Source of the DNA: Petrolisthes cinctipes
Lineage: Eukaryota; Arthropoda; Malacostraca; Decapoda; Porcellanidae
Length of the DNA: 64,000 bases
Direction of reading: 5' to 3'
Assembly: GCA_033782935.1 (NCBI GenBank)
Contig: JAWQEG010000729.1
Location: forward strand, 186,001 to 250,000
The first letter of the stretch is position 1. Every line of letters starts with the position of its first letter. The position numbers and the translations under genes are program-made. This document shows, piece after piece, positions 40,381 through 51,383 of this stretch. A model generated the notes under the pieces. The model saw nothing but the letters and a program-made list of their open reading frames with translations. It was not told where the DNA came from and ran no database searches.

Positions 40381-41448
40381 TAATCATAATGAAAAATGGC
40401 CGGCCTTTCCTTTATATGTAGGGATAACTGTCAATGCTATTTACATAAAATACGACTCCTTGCAATGCAACATTAGAGTATGATAAAACTTCCTGCAAGC
40501 TTCAGTGCCATAGATCCATTTGATGATGAGACACTAACCTATGACCAAACATCACTATAATCATTGGTAGGCAAGTGATGATAGTAAAGTCTGGCCATTA
40601 ATGATAGTACGGTAATATTGGCCACAAATTGTTCAGTGGCCAGCACTTAAAATCAGTAATCTCAGCATTGTCAGTCTTCCTTTCCTGTAATAGTTAAAAG
40701 TGCTGGACACTGTACCAGCTGCTACAATAGCACTACAAGTTTTGATATCTACTGGTTGTAGAGACATCATTACTATATATCAATATTATTTTGAGCACTA
40801 ACTGCAATATGTAAGAGCACTTACTACAATATGTAAGAGCATTCACAATAATATATTTGTGCAACAACTGCGGCATCTTTTATACAAACTGTCTTCAACA
40901 CTGACGAAAAACAAATTAATTAAAGAAATAGTAGAAGAGGTTTTTTCTACGGTTATAAAATAATATTTCACCCTACGTCTGAGGTGACTGAGTCAAAACT
41001 CTCGGGGTTCACAACTGTTACTAATGGTAGGAACAATTGCAACACTGACTGATGATCGTGTTAGTGAAGATGATACAAGCTAGGGATGAGTGTGGAAGCT
41101 GGAAAGGGATGACATTACGTTGATATTTTGCAGGAGAACTTAGTTGCGATACTGTACAAGTGGATATAGGGTAGAATACAGCGTGGTTGAAGTTACAACA
41201 AGTCCAAGCTTCGACATCGAGGTAGCCATAAGTACGACAGTCTATAAGTTACGATTTTAAAGCAGTGCCGAGTTCTAGTTATTGTCATGAATGAACTCCT
41301 ACGAACAAAATCTTAACTTAGAAGTAAACTTTACTGTGATAAATACGGATCCAGGCTGTAAAGGGAGTTATATGGGAGCAGTGGCACTAGTGTACAGTTA
41401 GCTCCACTTGGTTGGTCATTTGTACTCTGACGTGTGAATTTCTAGGCC
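40381..41448. other. Non-coding stretch with one partial MITE-like copy
   Basis: AT-rich sequence without coding signal. 41225-41350 resembles the second half of the MITE-like family described at 41449-41690 (shared CATGAATGAACTCCTACGAA... followed by a TTAACTTA-type core). Short direct repeats (GAGCACTTACTACAATATGTAA type) occur near 40800. Nothing else is recognised. Confidence 0.4.
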
Positions 41449-41690
41449 AGCTATTCACAAAGTATCTTATGAGGTTGAACTTGTTAGTATGTTTGCAACA
41501 CTGACCTCACAATAGTTTTCCAGGCATATTTTGAATCAGTGAATTATTTTGCGGTTTATTAATATGAGCCTATATTATGATTTTAAAGCAGTACTAGGTC
41601 CTAGTCCTTGCCATTAAAAAACACTTACGAACAAAAGTTTAACTTAAGAGTAAACACTACTTTTGTGAAAACCGGCCCTTGTCTAGACAT
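41449..41690 (+). mobile_element. MITE-like element (~240 bp), family M1
   Basis: The left end (GCCAGCTATTCACAAAGTATC) and the reverse complement of the right end (GCCGGTTTTCACAAAAGTAG) form imperfect terminal inverted repeats. The interior contains TTAGTATGTTTGCAACACTGA and TAGTCCTTGCCAT, which recur at 51995-52230 and in the 62.4-62.9 kb region. There is no coding capacity. Confidence 0.6.
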
Positions 41691-41929
41691 TAATCTCGAA
41701 TTGCATGGATTATATTTGTATATAAGATATCACATTATTTATTTTCATGTCTTGTTTGCATAATTGCACTGATCATTTGTGGCAACACAAAGGACGATGG
41801 AGGTACAGAGAAGGAGAGTGAGGTGGGATAGAGGAGTATAGCAAAAAAGTGCTGGGTGGGGGCGAGGTACGAAGGACAGGGTGGGAGGACATGAGGGAGG
41901 TCAGGGTGGTGGAAAAGAGACGGATTTTT

Positions 41930-42620
41930 TATTTATTTATATCTTTTTTGTATATCGCCCATCCGAGGAGAGGCGGACATCCACCAGTCCACGGTGACAG
42001 TGGGTGGTGGGTTGGTAGGTGGGCTGTCACTCCTCTTCCTCGTTGTCTGCCATTACCCTTCATATTCCAGGTCCATGTTGTCGGTGGTGTCATCCTTAGT
42101 AGTGGAGGTAAAGCAAGAAAATAGTTTCTATGTCCTCTTCCGTCTCGGGGTCTTGTTGGGAATCCTCAGGTGGTGGTGGCGATTCCCCCGGTTGAGTGGG
42201 TGAGGCAGCATTAACCGACAACAGGGATGGGCCGGGTTGATGACGCTTCCGCTCGTTTCTTGGTGGTGGTGGTGGTGGTGGTGGATCAGGAGAAATGGCT
42301 ATTAATGGCACGCCATTTTTCCTGAAGATGTCCAAGAGGAGGTTGGAGGTTTTGCAGCAAAGGCAACAATAGTCTTTGTGCAGACGATGACGAGGTCTGC
42401 CTGCTGCTGCCATCGTTACGATGGTTGGTTGTCGGTCATCTTCCTCCCATGCGCATGGAGTGAGCCAAGGGCCTGCCCACCATCAGGTCCTGCTATGTTG
42501 GTAGCCTCCAACTCCTTTCTCCCTTCATCCACAGTGAAAGATACCGCCTTTCCATCTCTCAATGATAGTGATGAGGAGATGGCGGCAGAGAGAAGGATGC
42601 CCTTCCTGTGGACAGATTAG
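41930..42620 (-). mobile_element. Possible retroelement 3' fragment (reverse orientation)
   Basis: On the minus strand an open frame (42413-42096) encodes a CCLCC cluster, a run of eight prolines from a CCA/GGT microsatellite (42258-42285), and an acidic tail. It is followed downstream by GGGCGATATAC and a tail of AAATA-like repeats near 41930-41950. A coding-like stretch followed by a short A-rich repeat tail is how a 5'-truncated or non-autonomous non-LTR element looks, but no EN or RT is present and the family is unknown to me. Confidence 0.3.
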
Positions 42621-43287
42621 TTATGTTCGTTGCAGGTGATGAATATAATGCCCCTTCAAATGGTTAAAAACCCCTTCACTCTACCAACAAGATGGTCACC
42701 AGGGGAAATGGTGGTGTTGGCTGTAAGTGTTGACTGAGCCAATGAAGCGCTCCCTCCCAGAGACGGAATGATCATTGGGTAGTTAAGACCCTCCTTTACA
42801 CAACAGAGTCCTCTGGTATCCAATAACACAAAGCAATTAGAATAATGAAATTGGCTTAACCCTTAAACGGCGACCAGCAACAAGTGTGGGGGACTGCGGG
42901 TGACGAGAATTCTCGACAAAGCAATTTTTTAAATTGTGCATCCAATAATATGGTTGTCTCAGGTGGCAACACTGATTTTGGGCTCATATGGACTCTCCAT
43001 AGGCCAGTCACCCACCTCCTGCCGGTGTTGAACTAGCAGTGATGGTGAACGGACATATATCCAGAGCTGGGTCTTTCTTGTAATTACCATATATATATAC
43101 ATAAAAACAATCGTAATATTATATTTCAGTTAGGCTACCCACACTTGTTGGTGGTGTCAACTAATGTTAAAAAAAAAGTTGCAGGGTTTTAGTTCTGGTA
43201 TCTATCTCTGACGAGATACTCTCCTGAACATCAGCCAGGTAAGCCCAACTCCCCACCATGGTGCCCAGCCATGGCAGTAACCCCCCA
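42621..43287. other. Non-coding stretch, nothing recognised
   Basis: Mixed-composition DNA with a short AT run (about 43085-43100). No supported gene or repeat was found. Confidence 0.4.
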
Positions 43288-43386
43288 GTAAACAGTTTTA
43301 AACTCTCGGGCCTGGGCGAGGCTCGATCTGCCGACCTCACGGATGCGAGGCAGGCGCGTTACCACTGTACTGTTGTCACCCAGGGT
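43288..43386 (-). repeat. tRNA-derived SINE head (reverse)
   Basis: On the minus strand the sequence has an A-box-like segment (CAGTGGTAACGCGCCTGCCT, about 43348-43367) and a B-box-like segment (CAGATCGAGCC, about 43321-43331) with tRNA-like spacing and an anticodon-arm-like CCTCGCATCCGTGAGG. The 3' half of a tRNA is not preserved, so this is a SINE promoter region rather than a functional tRNA gene. The body probably extends toward 43200. Confidence 0.6.
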
Positions 43387-43711
43387 TTAAGGATTTATTC
43401 CTTATAAAAGCTATAAGAATAACTTTTATCTTCCTTACTTTACTCTTATATCTAATTCTAGAATTGTCTACTATAACAAAATAAAGTGACAACATTATTG
43501 AAATCATATAGACAATGAAATTTATTCATAACAACCAATATTATAATCATGAAGTGGGTATTATCGTAATACTTATTACCCTCCCTTTCTAAGTAACTGG
43601 CTGGGTAAGATTAACGACAAGACTCACATTAATCCTTCCAGTCAGTGCTTGAGGGGATAATCAATTCAAGTGACGATTGATCTTGGTTGCAATCATGAAC
43701 CTGGTAAGACT

Positions 43712-43994
43712 GGGAGAGTTCTCTGGCCTGCCTCCACAGCCAGTGGATGGGCCAAAATCTACCACTGTGTCCGGGGGATTTTGCGAAAATCGCGCTATTT
43801 CACTTCATCCCTATTCCTATCCTACAATACCTAGAAAACTTGATAATGTGTACAGAACCAAATTTAAGTTTCTAGGTATTGTAGGTTAGGAATAGAGATG
43901 AAGTGAAATAGCGCGATTTTCGCAAAATCCCCTGGGAACAGTGGTAGATTTTGGCCTATCCACTGGCTGTGGAGGCAGGCCAGAGAACTCTCCC
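43712..43994. mobile_element. Near-perfect foldback element (~130-bp arms)
   Basis: The left arm 43712-43841 and right arm 43866-43994 are almost exact reverse complements, separated by a ~24-nt loop. Landmarks are GGGAGAGTTCTCTGGCCTG on the left with its complement at the right end, and AAAATCGCGCTATTTCACTTC in the middle of the arm. Only a few mismatches and single-base gaps are visible. No transposase is encoded. It fits a foldback transposon or an inverted-duplication MITE, and if transcribed it would form a long hairpin RNA. Confidence 0.85.
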
Positions 43995-44009
43995 TGGTTG
44001 CGGATATAA

Positions 44010-45276
44010 TAGTTAATGAAGAAGAGTAACGGTAAGTACGAGAGCAGGTTGGTGTTCGTGCGTGCTGGCTGTCTGTGACGTCGGCTTGTCACCCAATTTT
44101 TCCTTACCGGTAACCCATAATCCCTCAGTCCTTTTTTGTGTGGTTATAGCTCCTTTCTTAAAGTCACTAAGAGACAGCTAGGAGTTGGTGTGATGCTACA
44201 TATAGATAGTGTGGGTGTTCAGCACTGTGATATCAAAGAGGAGGAGGAAATTTTTTGTACCACTTGCAGGTTCTCCCAGGTAATTAATGGTGCTAACCAT
44301 CATGTCTGAGTCTCATGTTGATGGTATAGTCGAACACAGTATCAGGCATGAGGATGGGGTTGCATTTATATACGATGAACCAATAATAATTCAAATGTAG
44401 CATTATAGTTGGATTTGGATAAGAAAATAAAATTAGTAAGATGACAGTCGGTTCTGTTGCTTTATAACCTCAGGTGCTTACTGTAATAATGCTCCTTCTC
44501 CAATAATACTACACGATCACTCTTGAAGCCTTCCCAATCACACCCAAATCCTCTTTCCATCCCACTCGGCAGTGGGTGGTTTACATCATGATCACACGTG
44601 GTTTGGGATTAAAATTTCTATGTGGCTCAATATTGGCAACTCTAAGTGGTAAACGGGGAAGCTGAGCCAAATATACACTTGCAATCTAGACTCCCTAGTC
44701 CGAGACGTGTGCGGCCTCATAATGGTTTGGGTGGATTGTCGGCCAAGCGCACCCGCGTCCTCTTTAGCATGGGAAGCCTTCTCTCCCAGAAATCGGGGCA
44801 GAGCAGGGGCGGAGCCCCCTCTAGTCTAGTTCACTAGGTTTCAGAGACATGCAAGCCCCCCCACCAACAGAAGGCAGTTCACTCTAGGGGAAGGGGCTAT
44901 AGGCCAAAAGAAACAAATCCAGCACAACTCAGTGGTTTTTGCGAGAAATTGGTATGAGCGGAAAATCCAACCACCCATAGTTCCTGATGCAGGCGGGGAA
45001 TCTCTCCCACCGGAGACCCCAAGGCAAGCGAGATATCCCGCTACCTGAAGTTAAAGGGTTAATGTTATGGGTTCGACCCCAATAATAATAATAATAATAT
45101 TTGGGACTATCGTAAAAGGGATCATCACTCCAGCTGTTTTCCTATCATCGTGAGGTTGTGATGTTTCTGCCTCGTACAATCTCTCTCTAAGCTTCGAAAT
45201 CTATTTAGCTCATGATTCATATGTCTCGACAGAAGCACTTCACCCTACCCCACCCTGCTGAGTCAAACCAGCTCTT
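44010..45276. other. Non-coding stretch with minor repeats
   Basis: No supported gene. 44826-44885 (TAGTTCACTAGGTTTCAGAG onward) is a diverged copy of 48533-48600. A tRNA B-box-like GGGTTCGACCCC followed by (AAT)5 near 45069-45098 could be the end of a SINE. Otherwise nothing is recognised. Confidence 0.4.
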
Positions 45277-45532
45277 AAGGCCTCCATAGACTATCATTCA
45301 TGCTTGCACAATCTAGGTGACTTTGCAATCATTTAAATTTGCCACACACTAGCAAGAAGACTGATCAGTCACCACACATTATCATGCATCACTGTACAGG
45401 GGTGTGATTGATGTAAAGCTTGTTGGATATTGTTCAGTCATTTGCACAAACGATCAATCACACACACACGACGGTTATGCCTGCACAACCACTCAGTTTG
45501 TGCAGGCATGATTGATAGTCTATGGAGGCCTT
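45277..45532. mobile_element. MITE-like element with ~33-bp terminal inverted repeats
   Basis: 45279-45311 (GGCCTCCATAGACTATCATT onward) and 45498-45530 are inverted repeats of about 33 bp with few mismatches. The ~186-bp interior has no coding capacity. Flanks read CTCTTAA on the left and TTTATG on the right, compatible with a short TA-rich target duplication (TTAA/TTTA), though this is not clean. Confidence 0.7.
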
Positions 45533-45704
45533 TATGCATCTCGGAACTACTGAAGGCCTTGTCCGAGAACTCCAGCCGCTTGTCTTCCACCGTCACTCTC
45601 AAAGAGCCTTCTGACTTGGAACCATAGATTTCTACACTCTCCCATTCTGCTGGTATCTTCGGATCGCTATTCATCGGTCTCATGGTTCCCCATTTCTCCG
45701 TGCT
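45531..45704 (-). CDS. Possible exon fragment, minus strand, unknown
   Basis: A minus-strand open stretch encodes a non-repetitive, charged, protein-like sequence with motifs such as KWGTMRPM, EWESVEIYG and LRVTVEDKRLEFSDKAF. It stops being protein-like exactly at the MITE-like element boundary (45530). I do not recognise a family, and no clear splice signals bound it. It could be an exon or retrocopy disrupted by the MITE, or a chance frame. Confidence 0.2.
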
Positions 45705-45879
45705 CACAGTGCTCCAAGTGTCTGGTTAACGGGATGGTGACGAGCTGAGCTGGAAAGAGATATTGCTTTATTGTGTGTATTTTCCCTTGTGTTAAGTGTC
45801 TTATCACCCTCACGGCTCCTACACTACATGGTTCGGACGATCCTGGAATATTGGGGAGGGGCAGTGATAAGAGTCGCAC

Positions 45880-46264
45880 TGGTTTCCCCCTTTACATTTA
45901 TATGAATGTAACATCATGCCCATCATCTGTTGTTGTCTAAATAGAAGACAGCCACTTCCCCCAAAGTATACCAGGAAACTGATTATATCTGTATGCATCT
46001 GTTTTCTAGCCAAATCTGAACAAAAGATCGCTCTGTTTGATGATTGGCAACAACTGACTGGTTTTGCCCAACATTAATTTATACTATACAGCGAAAATCA
46101 ATAGTAGTGTCGTGATATATGGTGAAATCATAAGGTAACGAGCTAAATATCTAGTATATTACTTTATGTGTCATGGGGCTTTCATAATGCTTCACGAATT
46201 ACATATAATTTTCAAACAAACTCCCACAAGGACTATTGGTGCTAATGTCCAGTGTTTATTGCAG
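45880..46264. other. Intergenic or intronic DNA upstream of the PMT-like gene
   Basis: No gene or repeat is seen. It ends in a plausible splice acceptor (TTTATTGCAG) before the first PMT-like exon, so at least one upstream non-coding exon probably lies elsewhere. Confidence 0.35.
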
Positions 46265-46451
46265 GAGTTTCAGCAAAGATGGCAGATGTGGACAAAGATA
46301 GAAAGGAATTTTGGTCGAGTCAACCTGCAGTACTAGACTCCATGGTGCTCTGTGATAACCCACTTTTTCAGGAAGCAGATACGGATTATATGGTGCAATA
46401 CCTCCCACCCATCGCCAACAAGTCTGTCCTTGAACTGGGCGCTGGAATAGG
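46265..46451 (+). CDS. PMT-like gene, candidate first coding exon
   Basis: The exon is bounded by TTTATTGCAG on the left and G|GTAAGT on the right. An ATG at 46279 in a good context (AAAGATGG) begins a product with DRKEFW near residue 7 and KSVLELGAGIG at its end. That order (an N-terminal charged Trp-containing helix, then a Leu-rich linker and an LPP...KSVLELGAGIG motif I) is characteristic of the first S-adenosylmethionine-binding domain of phosphoethanolamine N-methyltransferases, which methylate phosphoethanolamine toward phosphocholine. The exon ends in phase 2, two bases into a Gly codon. The expected continuation of motif I (an RFT-like segment) was not found in the next 3 kb, which is full of mobile DNA. 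Confidence 0.55.
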
Positions 46452-46522
46452 GTAAGTGTAATTTAGGAGGAGTTTGTTTGTGAAAGAAAAGATTGATCTT
46501 GAAAGAATGAATTTATTAATGT

Positions 46523-46840
<318 letters not shown>

Positions 46841-46914
46841 GTACGCTTTCTCTCGCAAGAGTTGTAGAGGCTGAAGGCCACTAAACTAATCTTTCTTAGT
46901 TTTGGAGCATGAGC

Positions 46915-47042
46915 ACCGTATGGAATATGCAGTCAACTATGTTACCCGAGATACCAGTTGAAGCATTCCATATGATCCCCTACCAAAGGCTATGCATAAC
47001 GAAGAAAACAGAAAATGGAACTCTGTGACATAGTCCAGAGCT
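46915..47042 (-). repeat. Inverted-repeat partner of 49313-49485
   Basis: The reverse complement of this segment reads GGACTATGTCACAGAGTTCC, then GCATAGCC, TCGGGTAACATAGTTG and ACGGTGCTCATGCTCC, matching 49313-49485 in order with substitutions and gaps. The pair brackets the reversed I/R1-like element and a SINE. Confidence 0.65.
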
Positions 47043-47043
47043 T

Positions 47044-48168
47044 AATTGATTGATTGATTGATAGATGATGCCACTAGACATCTGACGGTGCAACAGCCAG
47101 GGTCATATACCGCCCAACATAACATTAAATTCTTGAGAATTCAAAATATGGTCATTTATATAATTGATAAGATATATACAAATATAACCTAGGCTTTACT
47201 ACTCCTAAAGAGAGAAGCAGCATGATTAAAAGGACATATAATCGAAAACTCACATTTTGCTAAAACAACCTGATTAAGTAAAAGATACAAATTTATAAAT
47301 TTACGAAACAAACATTGAACTTTCTATAAAAGAAACAATAAAAAACATAAAATTCACAACTTGTGGAGGAGGCCAGGATCTTCCACAAAGGAGAGAGTTC
47401 TCCCTCCCACACTACAAGCCTCCTCCCAGAACACCTAAGAGCGGCTGTAAGAACCGTCCCCCATCTGTACTCGGAGAAGTACCTATGATGAAGGTCTGTA
47501 AGGCTAGGGTACACCACAAAAAGATGCCGCACAGTCAAGGGAACTAGACAAGCATCACAGTAGGGAGGGGGAGCCTTTTCCATTAAAAATCCATGAGCCA
47601 AACGAGTGGCCAATGCGGAGACGGGCAAAAGCAGTCTCCCACCGGCGGGACAGGCCACTGTAGCTCCACAGGAAGTCGATTTAAGCAATGCCAACAACGA
47701 ATCATCAAGGACTGGCGACGGAGATCAAGAGGTGACTCAACAGCTCTACCAGGAGATTGGGGACAACCTGAAGACTCCGCTTGCCAGACATTCCCAAGCA
47801 TTATGAACAGAGTCTAAGACTCTGAAACGGGCAGCCGTGACAGAGGAATACACCTCACACCCATAGTCGAGTTTTGACCTAATAAAAGCACAGTATAGGT
47901 GGAGGAGGGTGGCCCAATCAGTCTCCCAGAACATATGGCCCAGGTCTCTCAACAGGTTGAGACCCTGAAGGCAAGAGACCTTAAGTGAATGGAGATGGGG
48001 AACCCAAGACAAACGTCTGTCAAAAATGGACCCTAAATGTGAGTCTCCTCAACACAATGTATCTGATGACCATACATGAATAAGTCCAGATCGGGGTGGA
48101 CACCCCGAAGGCAGCAGAAGTACATAACAACCGTCTTGGCAGAAGAGAAACGAAACCCATGAGAACCT
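47044..48168 (-). mobile_element. I/R1-like retrotransposon, 5'-truncated copy with RNase H deletion
   Basis: On the minus strand this copy begins within the RT domain (equivalent to about 37120 of the first copy) and runs to the family's 3' UTR and CAAT tail, which lies at 47044-47060. RT thumb-region motifs (LKVSCL, SKLDYGCEVYSS, PLDLRRQSLM) are followed directly by sequence from beyond RNase H. About 758 nt equivalent to 37629-38386 are missing, with the junction near 47670. The last Cys of the C-terminal zinc motif is replaced by Tyr. Frames are broken, so it is not active. Confidence 0.9.
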
Positions 48169-48171
48169 TCT

Positions 48172-48515
48172 GGCTAGCTTCTGGCTAGCACAGTGCTAGA
48201 GTCTGCGGCTGCAATCCTGCGGCCCAGCGTTCGATCCTTGCTCGGGACACGATAAAAATCTTTCACTGATGCCAGAGGTTACCACCCCTGTGAGCAGGGG
48301 GTGGGGGGTTTGAGTCAGCTGTCTGAGGTCTTCCTGCTTACGCAGCCATAGCTGAAGCTGACTCGGGTCTCACGTGGGTGGAGAGGTCTTTGGGCCACTC
48401 ATCATCCTTGTGATGCGTGCTATAGTTGTGTTTCATACACATAGTGTGTGATACACTCTGTCCCATTGACTGCCACTCATTGGCGGACCTTTAACCTTTG
48501 ACCTTTAACCAGCCC
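48172..48515 (+). repeat. tRNA-derived SINE (plus strand)
   Basis: The head at about 48176-48250 has tRNA-like blocks: GGCTAGCACAGTGCTAGAG as A-box region and GCGTTCGATCC as B-box region, then TTGCTCGGGAC. A ~260-nt body follows, ending in a CTTTAACCTTTGACC repeat-like tail (about 48489-48510). It directly abuts the reversed I/R1-like element. Confidence 0.6.
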
Positions 48516-48532
48516 AACATGACAGCCTTGGT

Positions 48533-48605
48533 AGTCTAGTTCACCAGGTCTCAGAGACACACAAGCCCCCCCACCATGACAAGGCAGTTCTCGCTGGCGT
48601 GGGGA
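48533..48605 (+). repeat. Dispersed repeat also at 44826-44885
   Basis: Shares TCTAGTTCACCAGGTCTCAG, ACAAGCCCCCCCACCA and AAGGCAGTTC blocks with the earlier copy. Family unknown. Confidence 0.5.
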
Positions 48606-49312
48606 GAGGGAGTGGAGATGAGGGAGGGTGGAGCAAGAGGCCCACCCTGTCCTCTCCCTTTAGATCGGAGCCCTGGAAGAGGGAGCGCTCTGTCTCCGAC
48701 CATTCAGTAGAAGGGACCCTGGGGCTGGGAACACCCTGGGACGCACTGAGGGTCAGGTCTCTCCAGCTAACATGCCTGTGTTGCTTGGCGAACATCCTCC
48801 TCACACTGGTCCAGGCTAGGTGTAGGTGTGCCTTGTCAAAAGCCTAGGCCGAAGGGAAGCCAAGCCCAACTGGACCCTATCCACTCAGACCGAACAGACC
48901 CTATAAGTTGCGGGGTCATAACTTTCCTCCGACATGTAAGACAAATGGAGCAGGCAGTGTAAGTGGCCATCAGTTGACACCCTGACCAGGCATCAAGGCA
49001 TATCATAAACCATGTTCGTATCCTGTGGGAGACAGGGTGTCAGAAATACATGAGGTAGGAAGAGCAGGAAGAGAGAATGGAGGCTGGGGAGGTAGGCTAA
49101 GCCTGCCTCTCGGCTAGGCCTACTTGGGAAACACACAGGGTAGACCATCCCCCCCAGAAAAAGGAAAATTTCTGAGGAACTAACTTACCAGAGAATACGA
49201 TGAGGAAGCAGGAGAGAAGCTGGAGCACGTCTATTTGGTAAGCTAATTCACCAAGAAATGGCCTGAGTTGCAGGAAAGTTTAACTCCCAGTCTCGGTAGG
49301 AGTTGCCAGTGG
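48606..49312. other. Intronic or intergenic DNA, nothing recognised
   Basis: GC-richer than its surroundings, with purine-rich runs (AGGAAGAGCAGGAAGAGAGA near 49050). No supported exon, although exons for the missing part of PMT domain 1 would be expected between 46.5 and 49.5 kb. Confidence 0.35.
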
Positions 49313-49485
49313 TCACTGGACTATGTCACAGGGATTCATTTTCAGTTAATTTTCTTTGTCAAGCACAGCCTATAGTAGAAGATACCATAAAAGATTTTAT
49401 ATAGCTATGCAGACTGTTTCAACTTATATTTCGGGTAACCTAGTTGTCTGCATAATATATGGCATACAGTGCTGATGCTCCATTG
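49313..49485 (+). repeat. Inverted-repeat partner of 46915-47042
   Basis: The plus-strand copy reads GGACTATGTCACAGGGATTC at 49319 and CATACAGTGCTGATGCTCC at its end. It carries extra segments relative to the reverse copy. No coding capacity. Confidence 0.6.
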
Positions 49486-49567
49486 GCCATGAATGGATGT
49501 TTCAGGCCTATGGCAATCTTATTACATTCTCAGATCAATAACATAATTTCTATTACTATGGAACCAG

Positions 49568-49687
49568 TACGATCATGATATAGCTGCCGCTGTGACTGAG
49601 GTGTTTTATGTGGCCAAGAAGGTCCCCATTGAACCGGTGCTTGCCTTCCCCCTTCCTTTGACAACCATCAGCTGTTCTTACCTCAAG
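49568..49687 (+). CDS. PMT-like gene, candidate exon (inter-domain segment)
   Basis: A 120-nt, 40-codon open stretch bounded by an AG acceptor (ATTACTATGGAACCAG) and a donor AAG|GTATAG. Both ends are in phase 0, as in the next two exons. The product begins YDHDIAAAVTEVFYVAKK and ends in SCSYLK. Joined to the exon at 51210 it places a short Pro- and Leu-rich segment just before motif I of the second methyltransferase domain, where two-domain PMTs carry their linker. I cannot match the segment itself to a family, so support comes from splice signals, phase and position. Confidence 0.45.
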
Positions 49688-51209
49688 GTATAGTATGAGA
49701 AGTAATTGGTATTAAATAATCATTACAATGAGAACTAGGGCCATATGCAACAGTATCTGTGGTGCTGATGATGGCATGGTACTGGTATGATTGCTCTGTG
49801 GTGTGTCTAAGGATCCTTTGTACAGACAGTATGCAATTGTAAACACCAGGAATTTTTTTGCATATGGCTCCTGGCTCCAAGCCCAGGGGGATTGTTTGGC
49901 ACTAAGAAATGCCATAGAGTGGTAGATTGAAGGTAATTAGGAGGTCACACTACAAAGAAAAAACACATATGTGGTATATAGGAATAGTGCTGGAATGTGG
50001 CTCACTCAGTATCTGGTTTGTGGAATAGGGGATAGGTGTGGTAGGAGGGATACGCTAAACCAGAAGAAGTATAGATATTGATAGTAAAAGAGTATCTAGT
50101 GTGCTATGCAAGTGTTGGGTGAGGTTGGAAAAGTTTTGGTAATAGTTATGTTGAGCCACAGAAATGGAAAGCAAAATTGTTTTCATTTTTTTTTTCAGCG
50201 TTTCCTGTTTATGGTTATTGAAATACAGGGTGATTCAGCAGTCCATGAATTAAATTTCATGATGACTTGCTTGGAAAATTATAAGCAAAAAGTCTCTGTG
50301 ATGAAATGTTGAATTATACATAGTTAACTGTTACAATACATTTATGATACTGTATCTATGAGGGCAAAAAGAGATAGGACCCCACCTAGATTTTGTACAT
50401 TTTCATTTATTGATCACAACAGTGTACATATTATTGCTACCATCTAAAGAAAATATTGAATGTTCATATGCAACACGCTCTATTCATGTACTACAAACAT
50501 CTGAAACATGTTCCCCTGAAATCTAAGTGGGCTTCCCTTCACATTTCACCCTCATTAATTAATGCAATAACATAAATGTAATGTAGCAGCAAAACTAGAA
50601 TAATTTGACATCTCTTAATTAGCATCCTAACTGCAGGCATTTTTGAGCAAGTCAATTTTGTACCACAGGCATATTTTTGCAAACGTGAACAACTTTTTTG
50701 ACGGCTAATAGTGTGCAAACTACTCGCGCTACATGAATAAATGAATAATACATGATATTGAAGTATTAACCTTTAGCTGTCTCTTGATTTACTATTAGAC
50801 ACAAAAGTCGTGTCGCTGTCTTGTCTGATGATAATATAACTCGTGACACTTAAAGAAAGCCCAACCATAGAAATGTTTGTTCCCTGTATGGTTAGCTCTG
50901 TACCCTTTGAATCCTGGCAGGATTTCAGGTTCCCGCCTTACATTTGTCGCTATAGGAATGTTCTGGTTACGGGTGGAGCGCCTAGAGACCTGTGGGGAAC
51001 TTCATTTCCCTCTCATGGACTGACAGGATTGTGAATTTGGCAAAACAAGACTCATAAGATGAACAAGTAATGCATACATAATAAATTCATACAGATCTCA
51101 ATCTCAGTTACTTGGTAGCTCAGACATACAGTAGGTTCACCCATTTCTGTGGCTGAACTTATAATTACCTTGGAAAAGTGGCTCACTGAATATCCATTGT
51201 GTGGTGCAG
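49688..51209. other. Intron of the PMT-like gene, no exon recognised
   Basis: AT-rich. An open frame preceded by a good polypyrimidine-AG (about 50180-50198) encodes nothing PMT-like and is rejected. A fragment near 49855-49925 (GGGATTGTTTGGCACTAAGA) resembles 54980-55020, a minor dispersed repeat. Confidence 0.4.
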
Positions 51210-51383
51210 AAGATGGGTGTGGTAGCTGGGTGGCAAGTATTGGTGGTGGGATGTGGAACTGGTGCCCTGGTATTCCACATCGCCTCCACGTACGGAGCTG
51301 ATGTTTTGGGTGTAAATTTCACCATCAAAGACTTCAATGCGGCCGTAATCCACCAAAAATGTTCTCCTGACATTGCCTCCTTG
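51210..51383 (+). CDS. PMT-like gene, exon for motif I of methyltransferase domain 2
   Basis: A 174-nt exon between a GTGTGGTGCAG acceptor and a TTG|GTGAGT donor, phase 0 at both ends. Its 58 residues contain GWQVLVVGCGTGALVFHIAS and YGADVLGVNFT. These correspond to the SAM-binding GxGxG loop and the following beta-strand/acidic position of class I methyltransferases, in the arrangement seen in the second domain of PMTs (VLDVGCGxGG...GVDLS). Two usually acidic positions are changed: Asp of VLDVGCG is Val, and Asp of GVDLS is Asn. SAM binding may thus be weakened, or the domain has diverged. Splice phases agree with the exons at 49568 and 55111. Confidence 0.65.

Noticed and set aside
43288..43386. 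Functional tRNA gene
   Set aside because: A- and B-box-like segments are present but acceptor and T-arm pairing are not. The same holds for 48172-48250 and 62140-62210, so these are SINE heads.
50106..50312. Exon after a polypyrimidine-AG near 50198
   Set aside because: The acceptor is good, but the open frame shows no resemblance to the PMT linker or domain and has no convincing donor.
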